From: Ascarosepion bandense
Lineage: Eukaryota; Mollusca; Cephalopoda; Sepiida; Sepiidae
Length of the DNA: 64,000 nucleotides
Assembly (NCBI GenBank): GCA_037127315.1
Contig: JBBBDQ010000309.1
Span: 720,501 to 784,500, forward strand
Reading direction: 5' to 3'
Shown: piece after piece, positions 10,979-21,710 of the stretch
Numbering within the stretch: position 1 is the stretch's first letter
How the letters are laid out: every line of letters starts with the position of its first letter
Made by a program: the position numbers and the translations under genes
The notes under the pieces: generated by a model
Seen by the model: the letters and a program-made list of their open reading frames with translations, nothing else
Databases searched by the model: none
Told to the model about the DNA's origin: nothing

Positions 10979-11607
10979 AGTGCTGTTTCTTATTTTATTT
11001 TCCACACACACACACACGCAATAAAAATTAATTCACACCACGTGTATCTCAAAAATATAATTGCGCGGGAATTCACCCCTTATCATATCCTGTGGGGTCA
11101 AAAACAAGGACGGCGCACCCAAAAGCTCGTACGTAGTGGAAAGCACACCACGTGGTCAAAAATATGATTTTTTGACCAATCAGGGCTCGGCATAAGAAAC
11201 ACATTTCTTAATCTCCCCGGAGCCTCACCATTCAGATAAAAGGAAAGTAGAAACTCTCAACAGAGCAGAGGGAGAAGCAACCAGCTCACACCAAAAGGGC
11301 ACGCGACAACTTGGAGCACACACACACACACAGAATCCAGCAGTTCACACAACAGGCAGTATCACGGATCAGCGAACATTCTTTCACCCTCTCTTTCTCT
11401 CATCTCGCTCGCTACACATTGTCCTACCTTTCCCTCTCACATTTTTTTTTACAGCTTTACGGACAACTTCATTTTTGTACAAAAATATAATTCATTTTAT
11501 TTTTTTTTTACGAAAATAAACAAAAGTTTATTTCACTTTATTTCCGGTTTTATTTCATGAACCAAGTTACGCCGAGTCGACTCGTAAATATAATTTTCCC
11601 CTGTACA
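10979..11607 (+). repeat. 5' LTR
   Basis: About 629 bases ending CCCCTGTACA. The first base is A where the 3' LTR has T, presumably a mutation of the canonical TG end. It contains a (CA)n tract of about eight units near 11003-11018, a CCAATCAGGG motif and pyrimidine-rich sequence. Confidence 0.85.
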
Positions 11608-11670
11608 AATTGGTGACCAACGTGAGACACTACATTTTTAAAAAACAAACAAAACGAAAAGGAAGGACAT

Positions 11671-12486
11671 AATGGAATCACGATCTTCGGATGCCCCTCT
11701 CGCCACACTCTCGTTGAATATCCCGGCTTTCAACCCGACTAACACTAAGTCCTGGTTCGTTCAAATCCAGGCATTATTCGATGCGAAGCGAATCACCTCC
11801 CAGAGAATTCGGTATTGTTACTTAGTAGAATAACTGCCAGCGGACATGTCGAGGAAGGAATGGATTTACTGGAAAATGTCCCGGATGACAACCCGTACGA
11901 TAGGCTCAAGGAAGCAATTTTAAAACGGACCGGTGTCTCGAACAAAATCATGCTACGCAACCTTTTTACTCAGGTTTTAAGGCACATGCGAACCTTGCTG
12001 GGTAACAACAAAATGTCCGAGAACATTATGCGGAGCTTATGGCTGGACAAATCACCCACTACAACAACACAAATCCTCGCACCCATGATGGAGGAGACGA
12101 AGACAGAAAAACTCGCGGACATTGCAGATCGGATCCATGAAAGTTTTAGAAGCCGCAGGGTAAACTCTATTCAACCACAATCAGCCCAACAAAGAGACAG
12201 AGAATTTAACGACCTCAAGTCTACTGTAGAAAGGTTGTCTGCACAATTACAAGACTTACTACAAACAGACCGACAGTACGCCCGCGATAAACGACCAGGC
12301 TACAAAAGCGAAGTTTCAGCAGAGGCCGGACTGACAACTACAATAGAAAAGATGAATTTTGTTACTATCACAGAAGGTTCGGTACTGAGGCGAGACGCTG
12401 TACACGCCCTTGTTCTTTCAACAACGCGGGAAACAGAAATTCCAGCCAGTAGAGACGGAAATTCCAGCCAGTTGATGGATTTTTAA
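11671..12486 (+). pseudogene. gag, frameshifted
   Basis: The ATG at 11671 opens a frame matching the Gag start of the 20.0 kb element (IPAFNPTN / SWFVQIQALF / ITSQR). It is broken near 11820-11830, and 11815-12486 continues in another frame with the capsid-like part (NPYDRLKEAILKRTG) and a proline/glutamine-rich tail. Gag packages element RNA into cytoplasmic particles. The frame breaks mean no complete Gag can be made. No intact CHCC zinc finger is visible in one frame. Confidence 0.75.
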
Positions 12487-13091
12487 CAAAAGGTCGTCTG
12501 TCTTATATCCGTGATAAAATTCATGGATACAACTTTTTAATAGACACCGGAGCTGAAATAAGCGTGATACCGCCAACACAAAATCAGGAGACTATGCCAC
12601 AGTCTTATCATCTTCAAGCAGCTAACGGTACCAAAATACCAACTTACGGGGAGAAATCACTGAATATCAATCTCGGCATGTGACGGATTTTTCTGTGGAA
12701 TTTTACCATAGCCAGTGTAACAAAGCCTATATTAGGGGCAGATATTTTAGCCAGATTCAACCTGTCTGACGACATGACTAATCGCACACTTATAGACAAT
12801 CAAGCCAAGATTTCAGTAAGAGGAATCACCTCGAAATACCAATCTACTGGAATCAGCTCTGCCTTACCCGAGGACCAGTACATCCGTCAGCTACTACCAA
12901 AATATCCACAACTCTCCCAGCCATTTAAAAACACAGACACCATAAAACATAATGCCAAGCACTACATCAAGACAACTGGACAACCTGTCCATGCCACCCC
13001 CAGACGATTGAAACCGGATAAATATAAGATTGCAAAAAACGAGTTTCTACATTTATTACAGCAAAGTACGCAGATTCATAGGCGTAATTAA
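12487..13091 (+). pseudogene. pol: retropepsin and pre-RT region
   Basis: An aspartic protease active-site block (LIDTGAEISVIPP) lies at about 12540-12575, followed by ILGADILARF near 12735-12765. The frame has an in-frame TGA at about 12681. 12774-13091 then encodes the linker before RT (HYIKTTGQPVHATPRR). The sequence stops matching RT at about 13069 and jumps to a point just before the RT thumb, so the RT palm and fingers are absent. Confidence 0.8.
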
Positions 13092-13755
13092 CTACTCAGA
13101 CGATTTTTACCTAACTGTTCTACATTACTTGCACCGTTAACAGATTTGTTAAAAAACAAAACAAAGAACCAACAGTTAAAGTTAGAAAGACCTACCTTAG
13201 AAGCCTTCAAACAAGCTAAAACTACTTTGGCCAACTTCACAAAACTAAACTACGTAAGAGACAGTGAGGACACAAAACTTACGCTTACAACAGATGCATC
13301 TGAAATAGCTGTAGGAGCAATCATACACCAACTTGCTAACAACACAATGACTCCTGTATCATTTTTTCTGCCAAGCTAAGCAAGACGCAGACGAAATACA
13401 GCACCTTTTCAAAGGAGCTCCTAGCAATTTACCTGGCAATTAAACATTTTAAACACTTGCTGGAAGGAAAGAATTTTTGCGTTGATACAGATCACAAACC
13501 ATTAACATATGCACTACATACACATGTAGATAAATATGGTCCACGAGAAATCAGACATCTCGATTATATTGCCCAGTTCTCCACAGACATCCGATATGTT
13601 AAGGGACAAGAGAACTTATAGCAGACGCATTATCTCGGTCTACAATAGCCTCTTTAAATTCCAGTTCTTTAAGTATCGAATTAATCGCACAAGAGCAGAA
13701 AACAGATGAAACACTTCCAGTTGTACAACAAAAAACATCCTTACAACTAAAAGAA
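13070..13755 (+). pseudogene. pol: RT thumb and RNase H, broken
   Basis: After the junction there is the 'FIGVINY' block, then PLTDLLKNK, then the RNase H start (LTTDASEIAVGAI) at about 13280-13330. Beyond a stop at 13377-13379 the frame changes and continues with KYSTFSKELLAIYLAI and [11 protein letters not shown]. Another frame break follows near 13615. RNase H would degrade the RNA of the RNA-DNA hybrid. Here it is split over at least two frames. Confidence 0.8.
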
Positions 13756-14959
13756 ATGCCCTTACCATTTGATACAACAAAATTTTATTGTGATATATCA
13801 CAAACACATTCGCGTCCATATATACCACCGAGCATCAGACGACAAGTTTTTCATCATTTTCACAACTTATCTCATCCAGGAAAAAGAGCCACTGTAAAAT
13901 TAATAGCAGAACACTTTGTTTGGCCCAATATGAACACGGACATTCGCAATTGGACTAAAACTTGTATACCTTGCCAAAAGAACAAAATCCACAGACACAC
14001 GAAATCACCACTTGGCACTTTTAGCACACCTGATGCTAGATTCACCAACATTCATGTTGACTTAGTAGGACCTTTACCCACCTCAAAAGGACATACACAT
14101 ATTCTTACTATAGTTGACAGATTTAGCAGATGGCCTACACCCATAGCAGTCAAAGAACCTTCAGCCGCAACAATAGCCAGAGTTATACTGCAGGACTGGA
14201 TAGCAATTTTTGGAGTACCTTCAGTAATCACAACAGACAGAGGTTCACAGTTCCAATCAACACTTTTTGCTGAATTTAACCAATTGTTAGGAACGAATCA
14301 CATCAAAACAATTGCCTACCGCCCTTGTGCAAATGGGATGGTTGAAGATTCCACAGACAGTTAAAAGCTTCTCTAGCTATGAATTTAAATAATGCGGACT
14401 GGAGAGACAATTTACCACTAATCCTTTTCGCGATAAGAAACACGGTGAAAGAAGATTTACAAAGCACACCTGCAGAGGTAGTTTTCGGATCAGCATTAAC
14501 CCTACCTAGACAATATTTTAATCGCAAGACATACATTTCACCTACAACAACGTTTGTAACTGAATAAAACATAAAATGTCTCTTCTCAACTTTATACCCA
14601 CCAGGAAAGCAGAGAAACAAACCTACATCCCAAACGATCTTCACACCTGCAAATATATATTTATCAGGAATGACGCGGTTAAAAAACCACTCTGTCCAAA
14701 TTATTCAGGACCATACCAAGTTCTGGACAGGCATGAAAAATATTTTACTATCATGAGGAAAGAAAAGAAAGATAATATCGCCATTGATCGCATTAAACCA
14801 GCATATATTGAGGAACAACCTCATACAATAGTTCCACAAAAACATATTCATACAGAAAATGAGGAAGCTGAAAAACAAAATACTGACATCACACCTACAA
14901 CAAAACCCGGCAGAAAAGTCCACTGGCCGAAACATTTTAAAGAATATATCACATATTGA
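13756..14959 (+). pseudogene. pol: integrase
   Basis: 13756-14364 is open and holds the HHCC zinc-binding domain ([13 protein letters not shown] ... CIPCQKNK), the first aspartate (HVDLVGPLPTS) and the second ([10 protein letters not shown]). The glutamate block (CANGMVED) is followed at once by a frame break. 14379-14567 and 14576-14959 encode the rest in other frames (DWRDNLPLILFAIRN, SGPYQVLDRHEKYF, DRIKPAYI, basic tail GRKVHWPKHFK). Integrase would insert the cDNA. This copy has at least two frame breaks after the core. Confidence 0.85.
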
Positions 14960-15003
14960 AAAACATAGGTATCTTTCATATATTTTCCAACCTGGGGGAG
15001 TAT

Positions 15004-15024
15004 TGTGCTGTTTCTTATTTTATT

Positions 15025-15079
<55 letters not shown>

Positions 15080-15640
15080 AAAAATTAATTCACATCACGT
15101 GTATCTCAAAAATACAATTGCGCGGGAATTCACCCCTTACCATACCCTGTGGGGTCAAAAACAAGAACGGCGCACCCAAAAGCTCGTGCGTAGTGGAAAG
15201 CACACCACGTGGTCAAAAATATGATAAGAAACACATAAGAAACACATTTCTTAATCTCCCCGGAGCCTCACCATTCAGATAAAAGGAAAGTAGAAACTCT
15301 CAACAGAGCAGAGGGAGAAGTAACCAGCTTACACCAAAAGGGCACGCGACAGCTTGGAGCACACACACACACACACAGAATCCAGCAGTCCACACAACAG
15401 GCAGTATCAATGATCAGCGAACATTCTTTCACCCTCTCTTTCTTTCATCTCTCATCTACCTTTCCCTCTCACATTTCCAGTTCCTTCCTTTCTTTTTTTT
15501 TTTTTTTTGTACAAAAAAATAATTCTTTTATTTTTTTTTTTTACGAAAATAAACAAAAATTTACTTCACTTTATTTCCGGTTTTATTTCATGAACCAAGT
15601 TACGCCGAGTCGACTCGTAAATATAATTCTCCCCTCTACA
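15004..15640 (+). repeat. 3' LTR
   Basis: It starts TGTGCTGTTTC and ends CCCCTCTACA. It matches 10979-11607 throughout, with a much longer (CA)n tract at 15028-15075 and the loss of a short segment that in the 5' LTR contains CCAATCAGGGCTCGG. Confidence 0.9.
15028..15075. repeat. (CA)n microsatellite inside an LTR
   Basis: About 24 CA units, against about eight in the sister LTR at 11003-11018. The two tracts were the same at integration, so this is later expansion or contraction. Confidence 0.95.
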
Positions 15641-16239
15641 ATACTCATAAAATATAAATGGTGCGTTGTAGGAATTTGGTGGGAAAATCCATTTGAACCC
15701 TACCTTGTGCCAGGCAGATTTCCAGAAAGAGAAAATTATCCAAGTAACCTTGCAAGTAATCTGTAGAATTATAGATTATAATCGAGCACGCCCCCACGAA
15801 AGTAAAAGAGTAAAAACAAAAAATTCAAAATGTAATTTTAAAAAATACTTTGGCAATTGGTCTTTCCTCTTAGTCTTAATAAAAACATTTTGATGACAAT
15901 ATTTTGTTTTTATTGAGTTTGGTGGAGGCTTTTTTAATCTTGCTGTGCTATTTTTTGTTTTTTTGTTTTGTTTTTAGTTTGTTTTTGTTTTTTACATGAC
16001 CAAATGGAGGTACCGAAACAAAAGAATCGTTTTCTCTTCCGCTAAAATTATCAGCAAAAATAATAAACAAATAAAAAATAAAATTGAATGCTTAACGGTT
16101 AAAGTTTAAATATTTCATTTTATTAATTATTTTTGCTAAATTGTCAAAAATCTCTAATGTTTCGCACCTCCTAAAAGATGATCTCGCGCCCCAGGGGTTA
16201 TGAGCACCCCCAGTTAGGAACCCTTGTCCTAAAGTCTTC
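15641..16239. other. Intergenic, no recognised genes
   Basis: A T-rich segment (15898-15990, repeated GTTTTT runs) and a CGCGCCCCAGGGGTTATGAG patch near 16185. No domain or repeat boundary was recognised. Confidence 0.5.
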
Positions 16240-16345
16240 AATTCAAATTGAAAAATTTGTTGCAGGTTGGATTTTGGAAATGGCTATAAAGTAGGGAGCT
16301 AGATCATGTCTATTAAATTGGCCTTGTGCCAAACATAAACGAACT
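16240..16345 (-). repeat. Repeat fragment with GGCACAAGGCC core
   Basis: On the minus strand it carries TTTGGCACAAGGCCAATTT followed by a CATGATCTAGCTCCCTAC segment. The same core recurs near 9914, 27523 and 43402. The pattern resembles a dispersed element I associate with cephalopod genomes. Confidence 0.4.
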
Positions 16346-16499
16346 CCCCAAAATTTAAAAGTTATCAGAAGGTCGGACAAAAGAAAAATTTTCTCACTTG
16401 TAAGTAGAAATTTATTTATAGAACAGAATAACATCAATTTTGTAAAAGGTGAAAATTATTAACTGTAAAAATGTTCTAAGAGAAAGTGTAGTGAGGAGT

Positions 16500-16640
16500 T
16501 TACAGATTTAAAAGTTTGTTTTAGCAAAATTTGATTTGTATATAAAACGTAAGTCCATGTTTTTGCTGAGTGTATCAACAAAGTAGTAGTAATGTCTTGT
16601 TCTGGTAAAGTGTATACAGAATTTGTAGTGTGCGTCGGCC
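16500..16640 (+). repeat. Direct repeat, copy 1
   Basis: It shares with 17442-17560 the order 'GTTTATTTTAGC / TTGTATA.AAA / TAAGTCCA.GTTTT / GTATCAAC / TAGTAGTAATG'. LTR-like composition, same orientation, with about 0.9 kb between the copies. The function was not recognised. Confidence 0.5.
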
Positions 16641-17194
16641 ATGCCTGGTACAAGGCCACTTCCAGACATAGCCGACAATCCCTACATTTTTAATATCACC
16701 AGGTTGTTGAAAAAATAAGTGGAATTTTGTTAATAAGCATTATTGTAAGAAGAAAAATAAAATGTTCATAGAGAAAATGCATGTAGTTAATTGTTTGAAG
16801 AGAAATGTAAGTATTTAAAAGTCCCACAGAAATTTAGAGTTCATAGTTGATATTAGCAGAATGCGTGTATGTAAAAAGATGAAAAAGATTGCTAATAAAA
16901 GTCTGTGTTCTTTTCCTTTTTATGGCAGGAGAAAAAGTGAAAAGGAAAGTCAAGTAATAAAGGTGATTGTACTTAGCAAAGTCAGTTGAAGTATCTTGTT
17001 TTCTTTGACGGTATGTGGGTGAAGACGAAAAAAGTAAAATTGGAAGGAGGAAAAACGAATGTATGACGCGTCCTTATTAATTAAATTAAATTTTCTTTAG
17101 TCACATTGTGATGAGGTCCTTCAGATTCACTCCCATGTTGGACTGACTTGATGGTCAAGAGACGTGGTGTAAGTAGTAAAATTTATCACATGAC

Positions 17195-17400
17195 TAGATC
17201 GAAACCCATAACCATTTTCTAGGTATTAAGACAAATTGACCGGGATCATAGATCAATTTGTTATTTCCTATCCAATCAGAATCCAAAATTTTGTTTTTCA
17301 CACTGACTTGTGAAATTTTCCTTAGTCTGGGTTTTTCCAAAATGTTTTTAGTCGTTTTGATCCAATTTGGCGGGTGTGCAATTTTACTTTTTTTCATTTG
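17195..17400 (-). repeat. LTR-like fragment
   Basis: On the minus strand it has 'TTTCACAAGTCAGTGTGAAAA' followed by 'GATTCTGATTGGATAGG', the same motif order as the LTR-like family at 1795-1960 and 17830-18015. Boundaries are not defined. Confidence 0.35.
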
Positions 17401-17441
17401 TGTTAATTGTTAAATGATATGGGATTTGTATCCTATAAATT

Positions 17442-17560
17442 CAGAGTTCGTTTATTTTAGCGAAGTGTAACTTGTATACAAAAAGATAAGTCCAAGTTTT
17501 CGGTGTGATGTATCAACCGGGTAGTAGTAATGCCTCTCTTTCTGTTGTGGACGGCGAGTA
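17442..17560 (+). repeat. Direct repeat, copy 2
   Basis: Second copy of the 16500-16640 repeat; see that entry for the shared blocks. Confidence 0.5.
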
Positions 17561-17829
17561 GGTGAAGAGGAAGAAGGAGAGATAAAGAAAACGGCATAAG
17601 AAAGAAAGCGAGAGGATGCAAATGTAGGTCACTGGGGGCAGCCTGATTATTTTCTTGCTACATGTATTCAGTATCTGTCTGGTGCTTCCTCGTCCTCTGC
17701 TTGCATCGGCCAGAAAACGTGTACAAATAGCCAACTCAGATCCCATGGTCAGTTCCCAATGCAAACTCATTTTGGGGCGGGAAGAAATATAACACAGGTC
17801 ATTGACAGTTTAATTTGTTGTTTTCTGCA

Positions 17830-18015
17830 AATCGATCTCCTTTTATTTGTTAATAAATATTTTTCACACTTGCTCACAAAATTCTGTTGATCTTTTTCTC
17901 AGCACAGAGGCAATCTTTTTCCTATTGGTCAAAAAAATAGATTTTCACACTGGCTCGTAAATTTGAAAACAGTGAAGAAAAGAAAGTTATTTTTACTTTG
18001 TATTCACCACAGCTA
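17830..18015 (-). repeat. LTR-like fragment
   Basis: Its reverse complement matches 1795-1960 closely: GTGGTGAATACAAA, TCTTCACTGTTT.CAAATT, GAGCCAGTGTGAAAAT and TTTTGACCAATA occur in the same order and spacing. Confidence 0.65.
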
Positions 18016-18289
18016 CTAAAATTCTAATACCTGCTATGTTGTTGAAAGGGGATCTTTGGGAACCCATGGTAATACTATGTTAATCACACAAATTTATGAG
18101 TAAAATTAAAAGACGTCAATGAGAGATAATTAGTAATAATTACCTTGCGCATTATAATGAGAAAGCAACTGCAAAAAGGTTATGAATTTGTTACTAATCA
18201 TCCCGAAAGAATTTTAAATGGGCTTAGAAAGCATTATGTCCTATAAGGACATGTATTATATGAAAAGTTTCTGTTTTTCAGCATCTCAA

Positions 18290-18662
18290 AAACACAAACA
18301 TGAATGTTTATTTAAGACAACTAGTAGATATTTGTCTATATTTCTGAGATGAGGTAGTATTTACACTATTTACATTATTCGGACTATTGCCCTCATCTTT
18401 GTTGCCATTTGTACAACATTACGGCCATTGTTTGCTCCGACCTTTTCAGGTGAAGGAATTTCGATTTGACTCCTTTATTACAATCACTGGGGTATATCAG
18501 TCTCATTTCTTGTGTGAATCTGCTTCTGGTAGTCATAAGTTATCGCCCTTTAACTCGACGTTCTTTAACTGACGTTTGTTTACCATTGGTGTTGCTTAAT
18601 ATCGAACTCACAACTCTTTGGGTCAAGTCACTAACCAACACCTATATCCATTGGGCCATGTG
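18290..18662 (-). mobile_element. SINE with tRNA-Arg-like head
   Basis: On the minus strand a tRNA-like head begins near 18660. It has A box TGGCCCAATGG (18649-18659) followed by ATATAGG, and a B box GAGTTCGATAT (18599-18609). The CCCAATGGATA wording resembles tRNA-Arg genes (CCTAATGGATAAGG). The downstream body to about 18290 has no coding content, and its end is not sharply defined. The head is too diverged to be a working tRNA gene. Confidence 0.5.
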
Positions 18663-18739
18663 TTTTCTTATTCTCAAATGAGAAATTAGTCAAACACATT
18701 CATGTGATATTAAAGAGAAAAATACAATTGAATGTATCA

Positions 18740-19020
18740 CTTTCAACATTTTCAACTAATAAATGCCTATAATTTTTCAGTGAGTGGAGAGTTATGCAGT
18801 AAGTGCAAAATAATCATAACTCCCTTCACCCACTCCCTTCAAATTTGGGGGAGTGAGGAAAGAAATTCACGAGCCTATGTGAAATTGTTTCTGAAAAAAA
18901 GCTTGCCTTCACAGTCAGTCAAAAGGTCGAAGGAAATAAATTTACAAGCCTATAAAAAGAGGAGAAAAGCTAAATTAATCAGAGAAGAGTTTCTGAAGTC
19001 ATATGTTCATAAATACATTT
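18740..19020 (+). repeat. LTR-like fragment
   Basis: It matches 34368-34700 in order and orientation: ATAACT, CACTC.CTTCAAATT, GAAATT..CGAGCCTATGTGAAATTGTT, CTTGCCTTCACAG, AATAAATTT and AGAGAAGAGT.TCTGAAG. Part of a dispersed LTR-like family in this window. Confidence 0.6.
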
Positions 19021-19954
19021 TTGGTGCTTAAATAAGCTCTTCAGTGATGTTCTGCCTTCATTGCCGATTTCAGGTTTTTAAACATCATATCGGCTCCGGC
19101 AGTAACCCCGACTTTCGGTTCAGAAGTACCAAGCCGGCTCCTTCCTTTTTTGCTACTCGTCTGGATTTTTTTTTCTTTTCGGCAGAATTCATAGTTTTTA
19201 TTGTTAACTCTGTCCAATGGGAGAGTTCATTTTCTCACCATCCCCTATTTAGTAACACATCCGAGTTGCACCTATTTTTTTTTATCTTTAATCGCGGTTA
19301 CTTTTTCTGGTATGTTCGTCCATTTTTTATTCACTAAAATTACCCCTATACTTTGAATTACTAATACTAATTATATTTTCTTACCTCTATTTATTAATAC
19401 AGCTTTTAAACGAAATTTTACTATTCAACTGGTCTATAATTAGCTATCCCTTTCCCGAAAGTTTATCGAAACTACCTATATTCGTCATTGATTAGCTAAT
19501 CCTATTTCTGAAAATTAAAACTACTTATTCCAGTCAACTTTTGGTATTTTTAAAACCCTCTAACTATATAGATTTCTGCTGAAATAACTATTTTCTTCGG
19601 GGAGGGTTAGAATTAAATTTTACTACTCTTGCTAATTTCCTTCCTGTTCCTAATGTTTTTACTTGTAATTAACGGTCACAGCTTACATTTAAAATATTTT
19701 ACTACTTAAATACCTTCCACACAAATTCATATTCCCACTATCACTCCCCCACACAAGCTCTCACCCATACCCATTCACGCCTACATTCTGATCTTTAAAA
19801 AAAGAGAGAGAAAAAAACACGGCTGACTACTAATCGGATTGCATTATTTCTGTCTGTGATCATCTTCCCCACCCACCATCTTTCTTGGGATTGTATTAGT
19901 TATGCTTGACAGCTAGTTAAAATTACTCAAAAATAATTCTATGGATTGATTTTA
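19021..19954. other. Intergenic, no recognised genes
   Basis: Mostly T-rich. 19044-19337 is open on the plus strand but its translation has no recognised domain and low complexity. A 'GGATTGCATTATTTCTGTC' segment near 19840 is followed directly by the left LTR of the next element. Confidence 0.5.
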
Positions 19955-20722
19955 TGGGATACATATTTTTTTTTATTAGAATAAGCACACAAACACAATA
20001 GAACATTCTAGAGAAATTGGATCAAAACAGCAGTAGAATTTAGATTATATTTCTCAACCAATCAGCTAAAAACTTAGAATAAGAACATTCTAGAAAAATA
20101 GGCTTGAAAGTAAATTAACACAAAAATATTTAGGCCCCAAACAAAGTAGTAAAATAATAAATCTGATTGGTCAGTAAATTGTTTCACACCCCTATGTTAG
20201 GAAGCTTAGTTGATCCCCTATTATTGTATATAATACACACAGTGTTAGAAAAAAAGTCAGTCATCAAGCAGTCACCCAGCAGGCCATTAAGTCCGCATGA
20301 CACCGTATACTTTGCCGGCCATGTCATTTCTTCCATGCCAAAAGTTCGTGACCTCGCCCCAAGGACCTTAAAAAGAATAAGCCGACAAACTTTCTTTGAG
20401 CAACGCGACACGTTGTCGCCAACTGTAACGCACCAAAATGTAAGTAGGAAAGGCTTATTTACAGACTCTGATAATGCAAACATATACACGTTTTTGAACA
20501 AAAATTAACCTCTTACCAAGTTTATATTTCTCATAAAGGCAATTTTAGAATCATGTATTTTGTTGGTTTCTACATACCATTTTATTTTGTCACGTAATAA
20601 ATTGTTTGTTGTTGAATGTCCGTTGTAAATTATTCCTTCACTTTGCGCGATTGCAAATTAGAGTGTTGTATTTGTGGGGGAAATAATCAACATACAACCC
20701 AGCAAATACCAAATCCCCCACA
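19955..20722 (+). repeat. 5' LTR
   Basis: 768 bases, TG...CA ends. Promoter-like elements include CCAATCAGC and a GTATATAAT motif near 20226. It contains a 113-codon open frame that is also present in the 3' LTR with one amino-acid change. Because it is a duplicated regulatory repeat, I do not call it a gene. Confidence 0.95.
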
Positions 20723-20838
20723 AAATTGGTGACCTTCCGACTGGTGAAAGCACGCACCCCACAAAATTGGTGACCTTCCGACTGGTGAAAGCACGCACCC
20801 CACAAAATTGGTGACCTTCCGACTGGTGAAAGCACGTA
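20715..20838 (+). repeat. 41-bp tandem triplication of the LTR end / PBS
   Basis: Three units start at 20720, 20761 and 20802 (period 41), each reading CACAAAATTGGTGACCTTCC then GACTGGTGAAAGCACG. Each repeats the last bases of the LTR and the TTGGTGACC primer-binding site. The first two units are identical and the third differs only at its end. Confidence 0.95.
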
Positions 20839-20895
20839 ACACAAAAAAGCTCTCATATTAGAAAACAACACAAAAATTACCACAACGCGTAAAAG

Positions 20896-21710
20896 ATGGA
20901 AAACAACGACATTGAACCCACAACAGCAACAATATCAGCCAGCATTCCCAGCTACAACCCAACTAACATACCAGTATGGTTTTCTCAGCTAAATGCACTT
21001 TTTAGCGCTAAAAAAATTACAGCGCAAACCTCAAAGTATGCATACGTCGTGGAAAAACTTCCCACCGACGTGGCGGCAGAAGTGGTCGATTTGCTAGACC
21101 ATATGCCTGAGGACAAACCATATGACACACTAAAGAACGCCATTATAAGACGTATGGGTACATCGGATAGAAAAAAATTACATGATTTATTTAACAATTT
21201 GACCCTTGGACATATGACACCCTCACAACTCTTGAGGAAAATTAAATCTTTGTTGGGAAGCAGCACCATGTCCAAAACGGTGTTAAAAAAAACTATGGAC
21301 AGACAAACTCCACACTCATACAACACAGATACTCGCATCACTCCCTGAGGATTTAGACCTGGATAGATTATCGGAAATAGCTGATAAAATACACGACAAT
21401 AACCAAAACCAGAACGTTTACGCCACATCTTACAACCCAACAAATGACGCAACACAAAGGAATACACCAACACCAAGAAACACAACACCACAAACAACCA
21501 CGCCAGACAGGTATACTGAACTGCTGCAGGGCATGGTAAATCTAACTCTGCAGGTTCAAAGTCTGGTGAAGTTTCAAACATCCGAACGTTCCCGTCCTTA
21601 CGACACAGAAGTCGAAGTAGATCGAGCTCATTCTCTAGAGAGCGACGCAACTATGATACCTGTTGGTATCATTTCAAATTTGGATGTGAAGCAAGGAAGT
21701 GCATAAAACC
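20896..21710 (+). pseudogene. gag (three frames)
   Basis: 20896-21348 encodes the N-terminal and capsid-like part (IPSYNPTNIPVWFSQLNALF, KPYDTLKNAIIRRMG). The frame then ends, while similarity continues in a second frame over 21310-21640 (LPEDLDLDRLSEIADKIHD, then a threonine/asparagine-rich linker). The zinc-binding CHCC-type motif ([18 protein letters not shown]) lies at about 21660-21715 in a third frame. The CHCC finger is typical of CsRn1-clade Gag. Breaks at about 21290-21350 and 21600-21660 are either disabling mutations or, less likely, programmed frameshift sites. Confidence 0.8.

Larger units (their letters stand above)
10979..15640 (+). mobile_element. Ty3/gypsy retrotransposon, CsRn1-like, RT core deleted
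   Basis: Complete by its ends: 5' LTR 10979-11607, 3' LTR 15004-15640 and a 4-bp TSD ATAC (10975-10978 and 15641-15644). The PBS region starts TTGGTGACC just after the 5' LTR, and a purine tract CTGGGGGAG precedes the 3' LTR. Order inside is gag, protease, a junction, RNase H, integrase. Compared with the element at 20.0 kb, about 0.6 kb encoding the RT palm is missing at about 13069. The LTRs differ by substitutions, indels and a microsatellite expansion, so it is older than its relative at 20.0 kb. The CsRn1 assignment rests on overall similarity, the tRNA-Trp-type TGGTGACC PBS and the CHCC-type Gag of the relative. Confidence 0.9.

Noticed and set aside
14848..15078. Minus-strand frame with alternating valine-cysteine
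   Set aside because: It is a translation of the (CA)n microsatellite in the LTR.
16500..17560. The direct repeats at 16.5 and 17.45 kb as the two LTRs of one element
   Set aside because: The 0.9 kb between them has no retroelement coding sequence, and no TG...CA ends or TSD could be placed.
18599..18660. Functional tRNA-Arg gene on the minus strand
   Set aside because: A and B boxes are present, but the acceptor and anticodon arms do not pair as a tRNA should, and a SINE-like body follows.
20167..20508. 113-codon open frame, nearly identical to 25163-25504, with 105-codon antisense frames
   Set aside because: Both lie within the two LTRs of one element. Their similarity comes from LTR duplication, not from gene conservation, and the translations show no domain.
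20715..20838. Regularly spaced repeats that could suggest a CRISPR array
   Set aside because: The units are directly adjacent with no spacers, and they duplicate an LTR/PBS junction in a eukaryotic retrotransposon.
20985..21650. 221-codon open frame on the minus strand
   Set aside because: It is antisense to gag, which has clear homology to a related element on the plus strand.
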